A stretch of DNA of 64,000 bases from Ptiloglossa arizonensis (taxonomy: Eukaryota > Arthropoda > Insecta > Hymenoptera > Colletidae). The DNA is taken from NCBI RefSeq assembly GCF_051014685.1, contig NW_027478777.1:310001-374000 (forward strand). The letters run 5' to 3'. The notes below the pieces were generated by a model. That model saw only the letters and a list, made by a program, of their open reading frames with translations, was not told the origin of the DNA and made no database searches. The position numbers and the translations under genes were made by a program. Below are positions 48,768 to 62,020 of the stretch, piece by piece (position 1 is the first letter of the stretch; every line of letters begins with the position of its first letter).

Positions 48768-51598
48768 GGGCGAGTTTCTACTTTCAGATGCAACAGGAAT
48801 TTCTCGAGTTCGTCAATCCGTTCGCGAGATATGAGAGTTTGAAGTTAAGGTATGGTTGAGGAACCATCAAAATTTTCGCAATTCTGATGCTAGAAACGAA
48901 AAACTGGAATGGCCTAGGGGAAAAGTACACACACCGTTGTAATCGGGCGAGTTTCTGCTGTCAGATGCAACAGGAATTTCTCGAGTTCGTCAATCCGTTC
49001 GCGAAATATGGGAGTTTGAAGTTAAGGAATGGTTGAGGAACCATCAAAATTTTAGTAAGTCTGATACACGAAACCAATAACTACTATGTCCTAGGGCAAA
49101 AATACACATACCATGGTAATCGGGCGAGTTTCTGCTTTCAAATGCAACAGGAATTTCTCGAGTTCGTCAATCCTTTCGCGAGATATGGGAGTTTGAAGTT
49201 AAGCAATGGTTGAGGAGCCATCAAAATTTTCGCAAGTCTGATACTCGAAACCAATAACTGGAGTGGCCTAGGGGAAAAGTACACATACCTTTGTAATCGG
49301 GCGAGTTTCTACTTTCAGATGCAAAAGGAATTTCTCGAGTTCGTCAATCCTTTCGCGAGATATGGGAGTTTGAAGTTAAGGAATGGTTGAGGAACCATCA
49401 AAATTTTCGCAAGTCTGAAACTCGAAACCAATAACTACAATTGCCTAGGGCAAAAATACACATACCTTTTTAATCGGGCGAGTTTCTGGTTTCAGATGCA
49501 ACAGGAATTTCTCGAGTTCGTCAATCAGTTCGCGAAATATAGGAGTTTGAAGTTACGGAATGGTTGAGAAACAATCAAAATTTTCGCAAGTCTGATACTC
49601 GAAACCAGTAACTACTATGTCCTAGGGCAAAAATACACACACCATTGTAATCGGGCGAGTTTCTACCTTCAGATGCAAAAGGAATTTCTCGAGTTCGTCA
49701 ATCCGTTCGCGAGATATGGGAGTTTGAAGTTAAGGAATGGTTGAGAAACCATCAAAATTTTCGCAAGTCTGATACTCGAAACCAATAAGTACTATTGCCG
49801 ATGGGAAAAATGCATATACCGTTGTAATCGGGCGAGTTTCTACTTTCAGATGCAAAAGGAATTTCTCGAGTTCGTCAATCCGTTCGCGAGATATGGGAGT
49901 TTGAAGATAAGGAATGGTTGAGGAACCATCAAAATTTTCGCTTGTCTGATACTCGAAACCAATAACTGGAATGGCCTAGGGGAAAAGTACACACCCCATT
50001 GTAATCGGGCGAGTTTCTACTTTCAGATGCAACAGGAATTTCTCGAGTTCGTCAATCCGTTCGCGAGATATGGGAATTTGAAGTAAAGGAATGGTTGAGA
50101 AACCATCAAAATTTTCGCAAGTCTGATACTCGAAACCAATAACTACTCTCGTCTAGGGCAAAAATACACATACCATGGTAATCGGGCGAGTTTCTGCTTT
50201 CAGATGCATCAGGAATTTCTCGAGTTCGTCAATCCTTTCGCGAGATATGGGAGTTTGAAGTTAAGGAATGTTTGAGAAACCATCAAAATTTTCGCAAGTC
50301 TGATACTCGAAACCAATAACTTCTATTGCCTAGGGCAAAGATACACATACCGTTGTATTCGGGCGAGTTTCTACTTTCAGATGCAACAGGAATTTCTCGT
50401 GTTCGTCAATCCGTTCGCGAGATATGGGAGTTTGAAGTTAAGGAATGGTTGAGAAACCATCAAAATTTTCGCAAGTCTGATACTCGAAACCAATAACTAT
50501 TATGGCCTAGGGCAAAAATCTACATACCATTGTAATCGGGCGAGTTTCTGCTTTCAGATGCAACTGGAATTTCTCGAGTTCGTCAATCCGTTCGCGAGAT
50601 ATGGTAGATTGAATTTAAGGAATAGTTGAGAAACCATCAATATTTCGCAAGTCTGATACTCGAAACCAATAACTACTATTGCCTAGGGCAAAAGTACACA
50701 TACCGTTGTAATCGATCGAGTTTCTGCTTTCAGATGCAACAGGAATTTCTCGAGTTCGTCAATGCGTTCGCGAGATATGGGAGTTTGAAGTTACGGAATG
50801 GTTGAGAAACCATCAAAATTTTCGCAAGTCTGATACTCGAAACCAATTTCTTCCATTGCCTAGGGCAAAAATACACATACCGTTGTATTCGGGCGAGTTT
50901 CTACCTTCAGATGCAACAGGAATTTCTCGAGTTCGTCAATCCGTTCGCGAGATATGGGAGTTTGAAGTTAAGGAATGGTTGAGAAACCGTCAAAATTTTC
51001 GCAAGTCTGATACTCGAAACCAATAACTACAATTGCCTAGGGCAAAAATACACATACCTTTGTAATCGGGCGAGTTTCTGCTTTCAGATGCAACAGGTAT
51101 TTCTCGAGTTCGTCAATCCGTTCGCGAAATATGGGAGTTTGAAGTTACGGAATGGTTGAGAAACCATCAAAATTTTAGTAAGTCTGATACTCGAAACCAA
51201 TAACTACTATGTCCTAGGGCAAAAATACACATACCGTTGTATTCGGGCGAGTTTCTACTTTCAGATGCAACAGGAATTTCTCGAGTTCGTCAATCCGTTC
51301 GCGAGATACGGGAGTTTGAAGTTAAGGAATGGTTGAGAATCCATCTAAATTTTCGCAAGTCTGATACTCGAAACCAATAACTACAATGACCTAGGGGAAA
51401 AGTACACCTACCGTGGTAATCGGGCGAGTTTCTGCTTTCAGATGCAACAGGAATTTCTCGAGTTCGTCAATCCGTTCGCGAGATATGGGAGTTTGAAGTT
51501 ACGGAATGGTTGAGAAACCATCAAAATTTTCGCAAGTCTGATACTCGAAACCAATCACTTCTATTGCCTAGGGCAAAAATACAAATACCGTTGTATTC
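48768..51598 (+). repeat. 16-monomer HOR, copy 2 (2,831 bp)
   Basis: Second direct copy. Its right junction, near 51598, passes into GATGCAGCAGG and then ordinary GATATGGGAG, where copy 1 has GATGCAACAGG and GATATGAGAG. The junction between copies therefore lies in the TTCGGGCGAGTTTCTACTTTCAG part of a monomer. Confidence 0.85.
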
Positions 51599-52795
51599 GG
51601 GCGAGTTTCTACTTTCAGATGCAGCAGGAATTTCTCGAGTTCGTCAATCCGTTCGCGAGATATGGGAGTTTGAAGTTAAGGAATGGTTGAGAAACCGTCA
51701 AAATTTTCGCAAGTCTGATACTCGAAACCAATAACTACAATTGCCTAGGGCAAAAATACACATACCTTTGTAATCGGGCGAGTTTCTGCTTTCAGATGCA
51801 ACAGGAATTTCTCGAGTTCGTCAATCCGTTCGCGAAATATGGGAGTTTGAAGTTACGGAATGGTTGAGAAACAATCAAAATTTTCGCAAGTCTGATACTC
51901 GAAACCAATCACTTCTATTGCCTAGGGCAAAAATCTACATACCATTGTAATCGGGCGAGTTTCTGCTTTCAGATGCAACTGGAATTTCTCGAGTTCGTCA
52001 ATCCGTTCGCGAGATATGGTAGATTGAATTTAAGGAATAGTTGAGAAACCATCAATATTTCGCAAGTCTGATACTCGAAACCAATAACTACTATTGCCTA
52101 GGGCAAAAGTACACATACCGTTGTAATCGATCGAGTTTCTGCTTTCAGATGCAACAGGAATTTCTCGAGTTCGTCAATGCGTTCGCGAGATATGGGAGTT
52201 TGAAGTTACGGAATGGTTGAGAAACCATCAAAATTTTCGCAAGTCTGATACTCGAAACCAATTTCTTCCATTGCCTAGGGCAAAAATACACATACCGTTG
52301 TATTCGGGCGAGTTTCTACCTTCAGATGCAACAGGAATTTCTCGAGTTCGTCAATCCGTTCGCGAGATATGGGAGTTTGAAGTTAAGGAATGGTTGAGAA
52401 ACCGTCAAAATTTTCGCAAGTCTGATACTCGAAACCAATAACTACAATTGCCTAGGGCAAAAATACACATACCTTTGTAATCGGGCGAGTTTCTGCTTTC
52501 AGATGCAACAGGTATTTCTCGAGTTCGTCAATCCGTTCGCGAAATATGGGAGTTTGAAGTTACGGAATGGTTGAGAAACCATCAAAATTTTAGTAAGTCT
52601 GATACTCGAAACCAATAACTACTATGTCCTAGGGCAAAAATACACATACCGTTGTATTCGGGCGAGATTCTACTTTCAGATGCAACAGGAATTTCTCGAG
52701 TTCGTCAATCCGTTCGCGAGATACGGGAGTTTGAAGTTAAGGAATGGTTGAGAATCCATCTAAATTTTCGCAAGTCTGATACTCGAAACCAATAA
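50570..52795 (+). repeat. 14-monomer block (about 2.2 kb), repeated at about 53046-55270
   Basis: Aligns with about 53046-55270 at an offset of 2,476 bp, falling to 2,475 after a 1-bp deletion near 53411 in the second copy. Shared markers include TGGTAGATTGAATTTAAGG, AATTTCTTCC, GATGCAGCAGG, AATCACTTC with AAAATCTAC, and GGGCGAGATTCTAC. The match ends at ACAATTGCC here against ACAATGACC there. Confidence 0.8.
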
Positions 52796-53045
52796 CTACA
52801 ATTGCCTAGGGCAAAAATACACATACCTTTGTAATCGGGCGAGTTTCTGCTTTCAGATGCAACAGGAATTTCTCGAGTTCGTCAATCCGTTCGCGAAATA
52901 TGGGAGTTTGAAGTTACGGAATGGTTGAGAAACAATCAAAATTTTCGCAAGTCTGATACTCGAAACCAATAACTACTATGTCCTAGGGCAAAAATACACA
53001 CACCATTGTAATCGGGCGAGTTTCTACCTTCAGATGCAAAAGGAA

Positions 53046-55270
53046 TTTCTCGAGTTCGTCAATCCGTTCGCGAGATATGGTAGATTGAATTTAAGGAATA
53101 GTTGAGAAACCATCAATATTTCGCAAGTCTGATACTCGAAACCAATAACTACTATTGCCTAGGGCAAAAGTACACATACCGTTGTAATCGATCGAGTTTC
53201 TGCTTTCAGATGCAACAGGAATTTCTCGAGTTCGTCAATGCGTTCGCGAGATATGGGAGTTTGAAGTTACGGAATGGTTGAGAAACCATCAAAATTTTCG
53301 CAAGTCTGATACTCGAAACCAATTTCTTCCATTGCCTAGGGCAAAAATACACATACCGTTGTATTCGGGCGAGTTTCTACCTTCAGATGCAACAGGAATT
53401 TCTCGAGTTCGTCAACCGTTCGCGAGATATGGGAGTTTGAAGTTAAGGAATGGTTGAGAAACCGTCAAAATTTTCGCAAGTCTGATACTCGAAACCAATA
53501 ACTACAATTGCCTAGGGCAAAAATACACATACCTTTGTAATCGGGCGAGTTTCTGCTTTCAGATGCAACAGGTATTTCTCGAGTTCGTCAATCCGTTCGC
53601 GAAATATGGGAGTTTGAAGTTACGGAATGGTTGAGAAACCATCAAAATTTTAGTAAGTCTGATACTCGAAACCAATAACTACTATGTCCTAGGGCAAAAA
53701 TACACATACCGTTGTATTCGGGCGAGTTTCTACTTTCAGATGCAACAGGAATTTCTCGAGTTCGTCAATCCGTTCGCGAGATACGGGAGTTTGAAGTTAA
53801 GGAATGGTTGAGAATCCATCTAAATTTTCGCAAGTCTGATACTCGAAACCAATAACTACAATGACCTAGGGGAAAAGTACACCTACCGTGGTAATCGGGC
53901 GAGTTTCTGCTTTCAGATGCAACAGGAATTTCTCGAGTTCGTCAATCCGTTCGCGAGATATGGGAGTTTGAAGTTACGGAATGGTTGAGAAACCATCAAA
54001 ATTTTCGCAAGTCTGATACTCGAAACCAATCACTTCTATTGCCTAGGGCAAAAATACAAATACCGTTGTATTCGGGCGAGTTTCTACTTTCAGATGCAGC
54101 AGGAATTTCTCGAGTTCGTCAATCCGTTCGCGAGATATGGGAGTTTGAAGTTAAGGAATGGTTGAGAAACCGTCAAAATTTTCGCAAGTCTGATACTCGA
54201 AACCAATAACTACAATTGCCTAGGGCAAAAATACACATACCTTTGTAATCGGGCGAGTTTCTGCTTTCAGATGCAACAGGAATTTCTCGAGTTCGTCAAT
54301 CCGTTCGCGAAATATGGGAGTTTGAAGTTACGGAATGGTTGAGAAACAATCAAAATTTTCGCAAGTCTGATACTCGAAACCAATCACTTCTATTGCCTAG
54401 GGCAAAAATCTACATACCATTGTAATCGGGCGAGTTTCTGCTTTCAGATGCAACTGGAATTTCTCGAGTTCGTCAATCCGTTCGCGAGATATGGTAGATT
54501 GAATTTAAGGAATAGTTGAGAAACCATCAATATTTCGCAAGTCTGATACTCGAAACCAATAACTACTATTGCCTAGGGCAAAAGTACACATACCGTTGTA
54601 ATCGATCGAGTTTCTGCTTTCAGATGCAACAGGAATTTCTCGAGTTCGTCAATGCGTTCGCGAGATATGGGAGTTTGAAGTTACGGAATGGTTGAGAAAC
54701 CATCAAAATTTTCGCAAGTCTGATACTCGAAACCAATTTCTTCCATTGCCTAGGGCAAAAATACACATACCGTTGTATTCGGGCGAGTTTCTACCTTCAG
54801 ATGCAACAGGAATTTCTCGAGTTCGTCAATCCGTTCGCGAGATATGGGAGTTTGAAGTTAAGGAATGGTTGAGAAACCGTCAAAATTTTCGCAAGTCTGA
54901 TACTCGAAACCAATAACTACAATTGCCTAGGGCAAAAATACACATACCTTTGTAATCGGGCGAGTTTCTGCTTTCAGATGCAACAGGTATTTCTCGAGTT
55001 CGTCAATCCGTTCGCGAAATATGGGAGTTTGAAGTTACGGAATGGTTGAGAAACCATCAAAATTTTAGTAAGTCTGATACTCGAAACCAATAACTACTAT
55101 GTCCTAGGGCAAAAATACACATACCGTTGTATTCGGGCGAGATTCTACTTTCAGATGCAACAGGAATTTCTCGAGTTCGTCAATCCGTTCGCGAGATACG
55201 GGAGTTTGAAGTTAAGGAATGGTTGAGAATCCATCTAAATTTTCGCAAGTCTGATACTCGAAACCAATAA
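53046..55270 (+). repeat. Second copy of the 14-monomer block
   Basis: Partner of 50570-52795. It is marked by the private deletion GTCAACCGTTCGC at about 53411. The block overlaps the second 16-monomer HOR copy, so this duplication happened after, or across, the 2,831-bp one. Confidence 0.8.
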
Positions 55271-56889
55271 CTACAATGACCTAGGGGAAAAGTACACATA
55301 CCGTGGTAATCGGGCGAGTTTCTGCTTTCAGATGCAACAGGAATTTCTCGAGTTCGTCAATCCGTTCGCGAGATATGGGAGTTTGAAGTTACGGAATGGT
55401 TGAGAAACCATCAAAATTTTCGCAAGTCTGATACTCGAAACCAATCACTTCTATTGCCTAGGGCAAAAATACAAATACCGTTGTATTCGGGCGAGTTTCT
55501 ACTTTCAGATGCAGCAGGAATTTCTCGAGTTCGTCAATCCGTTCGCGAGATATGGGAGTTTGAAGTTAAGGAATGGTTGAGAAACCGTCAAAATTTTCGC
55601 AAGTCTGATACTCGAAACCAATAACTACAATTGCCTAGGGCAAAAATACACATACCTTTGTAATCGGGCGAGTTTCTGCTTTCAGATGCAACAGGAATTT
55701 CTCGAGTTCGTCAATCCGTTCGCGAAATATGGGAGTTTGAAGTTACGGAATGGTTGAGAAACAATCAAAATTTTCGCAAGTCTGATACTCGAAACCAATA
55801 ACTACTATGTCCTAGGGCAAAAATACACACACCATTGTAATCGGGCGAGTTTCTACCTTCAGATGCAAAAGGAATTTCTCGAGTTCGTCAATCCGTTCGC
55901 GAGATATGGGAGTTTGAAGTTAAGGAATGGTTGAGAAACCGTCAAAATTTTCGCAAGTCTGATACTCGAAACCAATAACTACAATTGCCTAGGGCAAAAA
56001 TACACATACCTTTGTAATCGGGCGAGTTTCTGCTTTCAGATGCAACAGGAATTTCTCGAGTTCGTCAATCCGTTCGCGAGATATGGGAGTTTGAAGTTAA
56101 GTAATGGTTGAGAAACCGTCAGAATTTTCGCAAGTCTGATACTCGAAACCAATAACTACAATTGCCTAGGGCAAAAACACACATACCTTTGTAATCGGGC
56201 GAGTTTCTGCTTTCAGATGCAACAGGAATTTCTCGAGTTCGTCAATCCGTTGGCGAAATATGGGAGTTTGAAGTTACGGAATGGTTGAGAAACAATCAAA
56301 ATTTTCGCAAGTCTGATACTCGAAACCAATAACTACTATGTCCTAGGGCAAAAATACACACACCATTGTAATCGGGCGAGTTTCTACCTTCAGATGCAAA
56401 AGGGATATCTCGAGTTCGTCAATCCGTTCGCGAGATATGGGAGTTTGAAGTTAAGGAATGGTTGAGAACCCGTCAAAATTTTCGCAAATCTGATACTCGA
56501 AACCAATAACTACAATTGCCTAGGGCAAAAATGCACATGGCGTTGTAATCGGGCGAGTTTCTGCTTTCAGATGCAACAGGAATTTCTCGAGTTCGTCAAT
56601 CCGTTCGCGAAATATGGGAGTTTGAAGTTACGGAATGGTTGAGAAACCATCAAAATTTTCGCAAGTCTGATACTCGAAACCAATAACTACTATTGCCTAG
56701 GGCAAAAATACACATACCGTTGTAATCGATCGAGTTTCTGCTTTCAGATGCAACAAGAATTTCTCGAGTTCATCAATCCGTTCGCTAGATATGGGAGTTT
56801 GAAGTCAAAGAATGGTTGAGAAACCATAAAAATTTTCGCAAGTCTGATACTCGAAACCAATAACTACTATGGCCCAGGGCAAAAATACA
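55202..56889 (+). repeat. 1.69-kb block, repeated at 60333-62020
   Basis: Aligns at 5,131 bp (29 monomers minus 2). Shared rare variants include GATCCGTTGGCG-type GTTGGCGAAATATGG, AATGCACATGGCG, CAACAAGAATTTC and TTCATCAATCC with CGCTAGATATGG and AAGTCAAAG. Differences include CGTCAGAATT and AAAACACAC here. The match ends at CACATACCATGG (here) against CAAATGCCGTTG. Confidence 0.8.
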
Positions 56890-56929
56890 CATACCATGGT
56901 AATCGGGCGAGTTTCTGCTTTCAAATGCA

Positions 56930-59900
56930 ACAGGAATTTCTCGAGTTCGTCAATCCGTTCGCGAAATATGGGAGTTTGAAGTTAAGGAATGGTTGAGGAA
57001 CCATCAAAATTTTAGTAAGTCTGATACACGAAACCAATAACTACTATGTCCTAGGGCAAAAATACACATACCATGGTAATCGGGCGAGTTTCTGCTTTCA
57101 AATGCAACAGGAATTTCTCGAGTTCGTCAATCCTTTCGCGAGATATGGGAGTTTGAAGTTAAGCAATGGTTGAGGAGCCATCAAAATTTTCGCAAGTCTG
57201 ATACTCGAAACCAATAACTGGAATGGCCTAGGGGAAAAGTACACATACCTTTGTAATCGGGCGAGTTTCTACTTTCAGATGCAAAAGGAATTTCTCGAGT
57301 TCGTCAATCCTTTCGCGAGATATGGGAGTTTGAAGTTAAGGAATGGTTGAGGAACCATCAAAATTTTCGCAAGTCTGAAACTCGAAACCAATAACTACAA
57401 TTGCCTAGGGCAAAAATACACATACCTTTGTAATCGGGCGAGTTTCTGGTTTCAGATGCAACAGGAATTTCTCGAGTTCGTCAATCTGTTCGCGAAATAT
57501 AGGAGTTTGAAGTTACGGAATGGTTGAGAAACAATCAAAATTTTCGCAAGTCTGATACTCGAAACCAGTAACTACTATGTCCTAGGGCAAAAATACACAC
57601 ACCATTGTAATCGGGCGAGTTTCTACCTTCAGATGCAAAAGGAATTTCTCGAGTTCGTCAATCCGTTCGCGAGATATGGGAGTTTGAAGTTAAGGAATGG
57701 TTGAGAAACCATCAAAATTTTCGCAAGTCTGATACTCGAAACCAATAAGTACTATTGCCGATGGGAAAAATGCATATACCGTTGTAATCGGGCGAGTTTC
57801 TACTTTCAGATGCAAAAGGAATTTCTCGAGTTCGTCAATCCGTTCGCGAGATATGGGAGTTTGAAGATAAGGAATGGTTGAGGAACCATCAAAATTTTCG
57901 CTTGTCTGATACTCGAAACCAATAACTGGAATGGCCTAGGGGAAAAGTACACACCCCATTGTAATCGGGCGAGTTTCTACTTTCAGATGCAACAGGAATT
58001 TCTCGAGTTCGTCAATCCGTTCGCGAGATATGGGAATTTGAAGTAAAGGAATGGTTGAGAAACCATCAAAATTTTCGCAAGTCTGATACTCGAAACCAAT
58101 AACTTCTATTGCCTAGGGCAAAGATACACATACCGTTGTATTCGGGCGAGTTTCTACTTTCAGATGCAACAGGAATTTCTCGTGTTCGTCAATCCGTTCG
58201 CGAGATATGGGAGTTTGAAGTTAAGGAATGGTTGAGAAACCATCAAAATTTTCGCAAGTCTGATACTCGAAACCAATAACTATTATGGCCTAGGGCAAAA
58301 ATCTACATACCATTGTAATCGGGCGAGTTTCTGCTTTCAGATGCAACTGGAATTTCTCGAGTTCGTCAATCCGTTCGCGAGATATGGTAGATTGAATTTA
58401 AGGAATAGTTGAGAAACCATCAATATTTCGCAAGTCTGATACTCGAAACCAATAACTACTATTGCCTAGGGCAAAAGTACACATACCGTTGTAATCGATC
58501 GAGTTTCTGCTTTCAGATGCAACAGGAATTTCTCGAGTTCGTCAATGCGTTCGCGAGATATGGGAGTTTGAAGTTACGGAATGGTTGAGAAACCATCAAA
58601 ATTTTCGCAAGTCTGATACTCGAAACCAATTTCTTCCATTGCCTAGGGCAAAAATACACATACCGTTGTATTCGGGCGAGTTTCTACCTTCAGATGCAAC
58701 AGGAATTTCTCGAGTTCGTCAATCCGTTCGCGAGATATGGGAGTTTGAAGTTAAGGAATGGTTGAGAAACCGTCAAAATTTTCGCAAGTCTGATACTCGA
58801 AACCAATAACTACAATTGCCTAGGGCAAAAATACACATACCTTTGTAATCGGGCGAGTTTCTGCTTTCAGATGCAACAGGTATTTCTCGAGTTCGTCAAT
58901 CCGTTCGCGAAATATGGGAGTTTGAAGTTACGGAATGGTTGAGAAACCATCAAAATTTTAGTAAGTCTGATACTCGAAACCAATAACTACTATGTCCTAG
59001 GGCAAAAATACACATACCGTTGTATTCGGGCGAGTTTCTACTTTCAGATGCAACAGGAATTTCTCGAGTTCGTCAATCCGTTCGCGAGATACGGGAGTTT
59101 GAAGTTAAGGAATGGTTGAGAATCCATCTAAATTTTCGCAAGTCTGATACTCGAAACCAATAACTACAATGACCTAGGGGAAAAGTACACATACCGTGGT
59201 AATCGGGCGAGTTTCTGCTTTCAGATGCAACAGGAATTTCTCGAGTTCGTCAATCCGTTCGCGGGATATGGGAGTTTGAAGTTACGGAATGGTTGAGAAA
59301 CCATCAAAATTTTCGCAAGTCTGATACTCGAAACCAATCACTTCTATTGCCTAGGGCAAAAATACAAATACCGTTGTATTCGGGCGAGTTTCTACTTTCA
59401 GATGCAGCAGGAATTTCTCGAGTTCGTCAATCCGTTCGCGAGATATGGGAGTTTGAAGTTAAGGAATGGTTGAGAAACCGTCAAAATTTTCGCAAGTCTG
59501 ATACTCGAAACCAATAACTACAATTGCCTAGGGCAAAAATACACATACCTTTGTAATCGGGCGAGTTTCTGCTTTCAGATGCAACAGGAATTTCTCGAGT
59601 TCGTCAATCCGTTCGCGAAATATGGGAGTTTGAAGTTACGGAATGGTTGAGAAACAATCAAAATTTTCGCAAGTCTGATACTCGAAACCAATCACTTCTA
59701 TTGCCTAGGGCAAAAATCTACATACCATTGTAATCGGGCGAGTTTCTGCTTTCAGATGCAACTGGAATTTCTCGAGTTCGTCAATCCGTTCGCGAGATAT
59801 GGTAGATTGAATTTAAGGAATAGTTGAGAAACCATCAATATTTCGCAAGCCTGATACTCGAAACCAATAACTACTATTGCCTAGGGCAAAAGTACACATA

Positions 59901-60338
59901 CCGTTGTAATCGATCGAGTTTCTGCTTTCAGATGCAACAGGAATTTCTCGAGTTCGTCAATGCGTTCGCGAGATATGGGAGTTTGAAGTTACGGAATGGT
60001 TGAGAAACCATCAAAATTTTCGCAAGTCTGATACTCGAAACCAATTTCTTCCATTGCCTAGGGCAAAAATACACATACCTTTGTATTCGGGCGAGTTTCT
60101 ACCTTCAGATGCAACAGGAATTTCTCGAGTTCGTCAATCCGTTCGCGAGATATGGGAGTTTGAAGTTAAGGAATGGTTGAGAAACCGTCAAAATTTTCGC
60201 AAGTCTGATACTCGAAACCAATAACTACAATTGCCTAGGGCAAAAATACACATACCTTTGTAATCGGGCGAGTTTCTGCTTTCAGATGCAACAGGTATTT
60301 CTCGAGTTCGTCAATCCGTTCGCGAAATATGGGAGTTT
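56930..60338 (+). repeat. Third, edited copy of the 16-monomer HOR with its right flank
   Basis: Aligns with about 48970-52555 at an offset of 7,960 bp up to about 58060, then at 7,783 bp. The change of exactly 177 bp reflects loss of the single CTACTCTCGTCTAGGG monomer. The copy includes the flank beyond 51598 (GATGCAGCAGG at about 59401), so its template was the second 2,831-bp copy or a relative of it. Confidence 0.8.
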
Positions 60339-62020
60339 GAAGTTAAGGAATGGTTGAGAATCCATCTAAATTTTCGCAAGTCTGATACTCGAAACCAATA
60401 ACTACAATGACCTAGGGGAAAAGTACACATACCGTGGTAATCGGGCGAGTTTCTGCTTTCAGATGCAACAGGAATTTCTCGAGTTCGTCAATCCGTTCGC
60501 GAGATATGGGAGTTTGAAGTTACGGAATGGTTGAGAAACCATCAAAATTTTCGCAAGTCTGATACTCGAAACCAATCACTTCTATTGCCTAGGGCAAAAA
60601 TACAAATACCGTTGTATTCGGGCGAGTTTCTACTTCCAGATGCAGCAGGAATTTCTCGAGTTCGTCAATCCGTTCGCGAGATATGGGAGTTTGAAGTTAA
60701 GGAATGGTTGAGAAACCGTCAAAATTTTCGCAAGTCTGATACTCGAAACCAATAACTACAATTGCCTAGGGCAAAAATACACATACCTTTGTAATCGGGC
60801 GAGTTTCTGCTTTCAGATGCAACAGGAATTTCTCGAGTTCGTCAATCCGTTCGCGAAATATGGGAGTTTGAAGTTACGGAATGGTTGAGAAACAATCAAA
60901 ATTTTCGCAAGTCTGATACTCGAAACCAATAACTACTATGTCCTAGGGCAAAAATACACACACCATTGTAATCGGGCGAGTTTCTACCTTCAGATGCAAA
61001 AGGAATTTCTCGAGTTCGTCAATCCGTTCGCGAGATATGGGAGTTTGAAGTTAAGGAATGGTTGAGAAACCGTCAAAATTTTCGCAAGTCTGATACTCGA
61101 AACCAATAACTACAATTGCCTAGGGCAAAAATACACATACCTTTGTAATCGGGCGAGTTTCTGCTTTCAGATGCAACAGGAATTTCTCGAGTTCGTCAAT
61201 CCGTTCGCGAGATATGGGAGTTTGAAGTTAAGGAATGGTTGAGAAACCGTCAAAATTTTCGCAAGTCTGATACTCGAAACCAATAACTACAATTGCCTAG
61301 GGCAAAAATACACATACCTTTGTAATCGGGCGAGTTTCTGCTTTCAGATGCAACAGGAATTTCTCGAGTTCGTCAATCCGTTGGCGAAATATGGGAGTTT
61401 GAAGTTACGGAATGGTTGAGAAACAATCAAAATTTTCGCAAGTCTGATACTCGAAACCAATAACTACTATGTCCTAGGGCAAAAATACACACACCATTGT
61501 AATCGGGCGAGTTTCTACCTTCAGATGCAAAAGGGATTTCTCGAGTTCGTCAATCCGTTCGCGAGATATGGGAGTTTGAAGTTAAGGAATGGTTGAGAAA
61601 CCGTCAAAATTTTCGCAAATCTGATACTCGAAACCAATAACTACAATTGCCTAGGGCAAAAATGCACATGGCGTTGTAATCGGGCGAGTTTCTGCTTTCA
61701 GATGCAACAGGAATTTCTCGAGTTCGTCAATCCGTTCGCGAAATATGGGAGTTTGAAGTTACGGAATGGTTGAGAAACCATCAAAATTTTCGCAAGTCTG
61801 ATACTCGAAACCAATAACTACTATTGCCTAGGGCAAAAATACACATACCGTTGTAATCGATCGAGTTTCTGCTTTCAGATGCAACAAGAATTTCTCGAGT
61901 TCATCAATCCGTTCGCTAGATATGGGAGTTTGAAGTCAAAGAATGGTTGAGAAACCATAAAAATTTTCGCAAGTCTGATACTCGAAACCAATAACTACTA
62001 TGGCCCAGGGCAAAAATACA
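60333..62020 (+). repeat. Second copy of the 1.69-kb block
   Basis: Partner of 55202-56889. Downstream, a run of GCGAGGTATCGGAG and TTTATACTTTCATATGC monomers (about 62.25-62.85 kb) begins that is seen nowhere else in the window. Confidence 0.8.
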
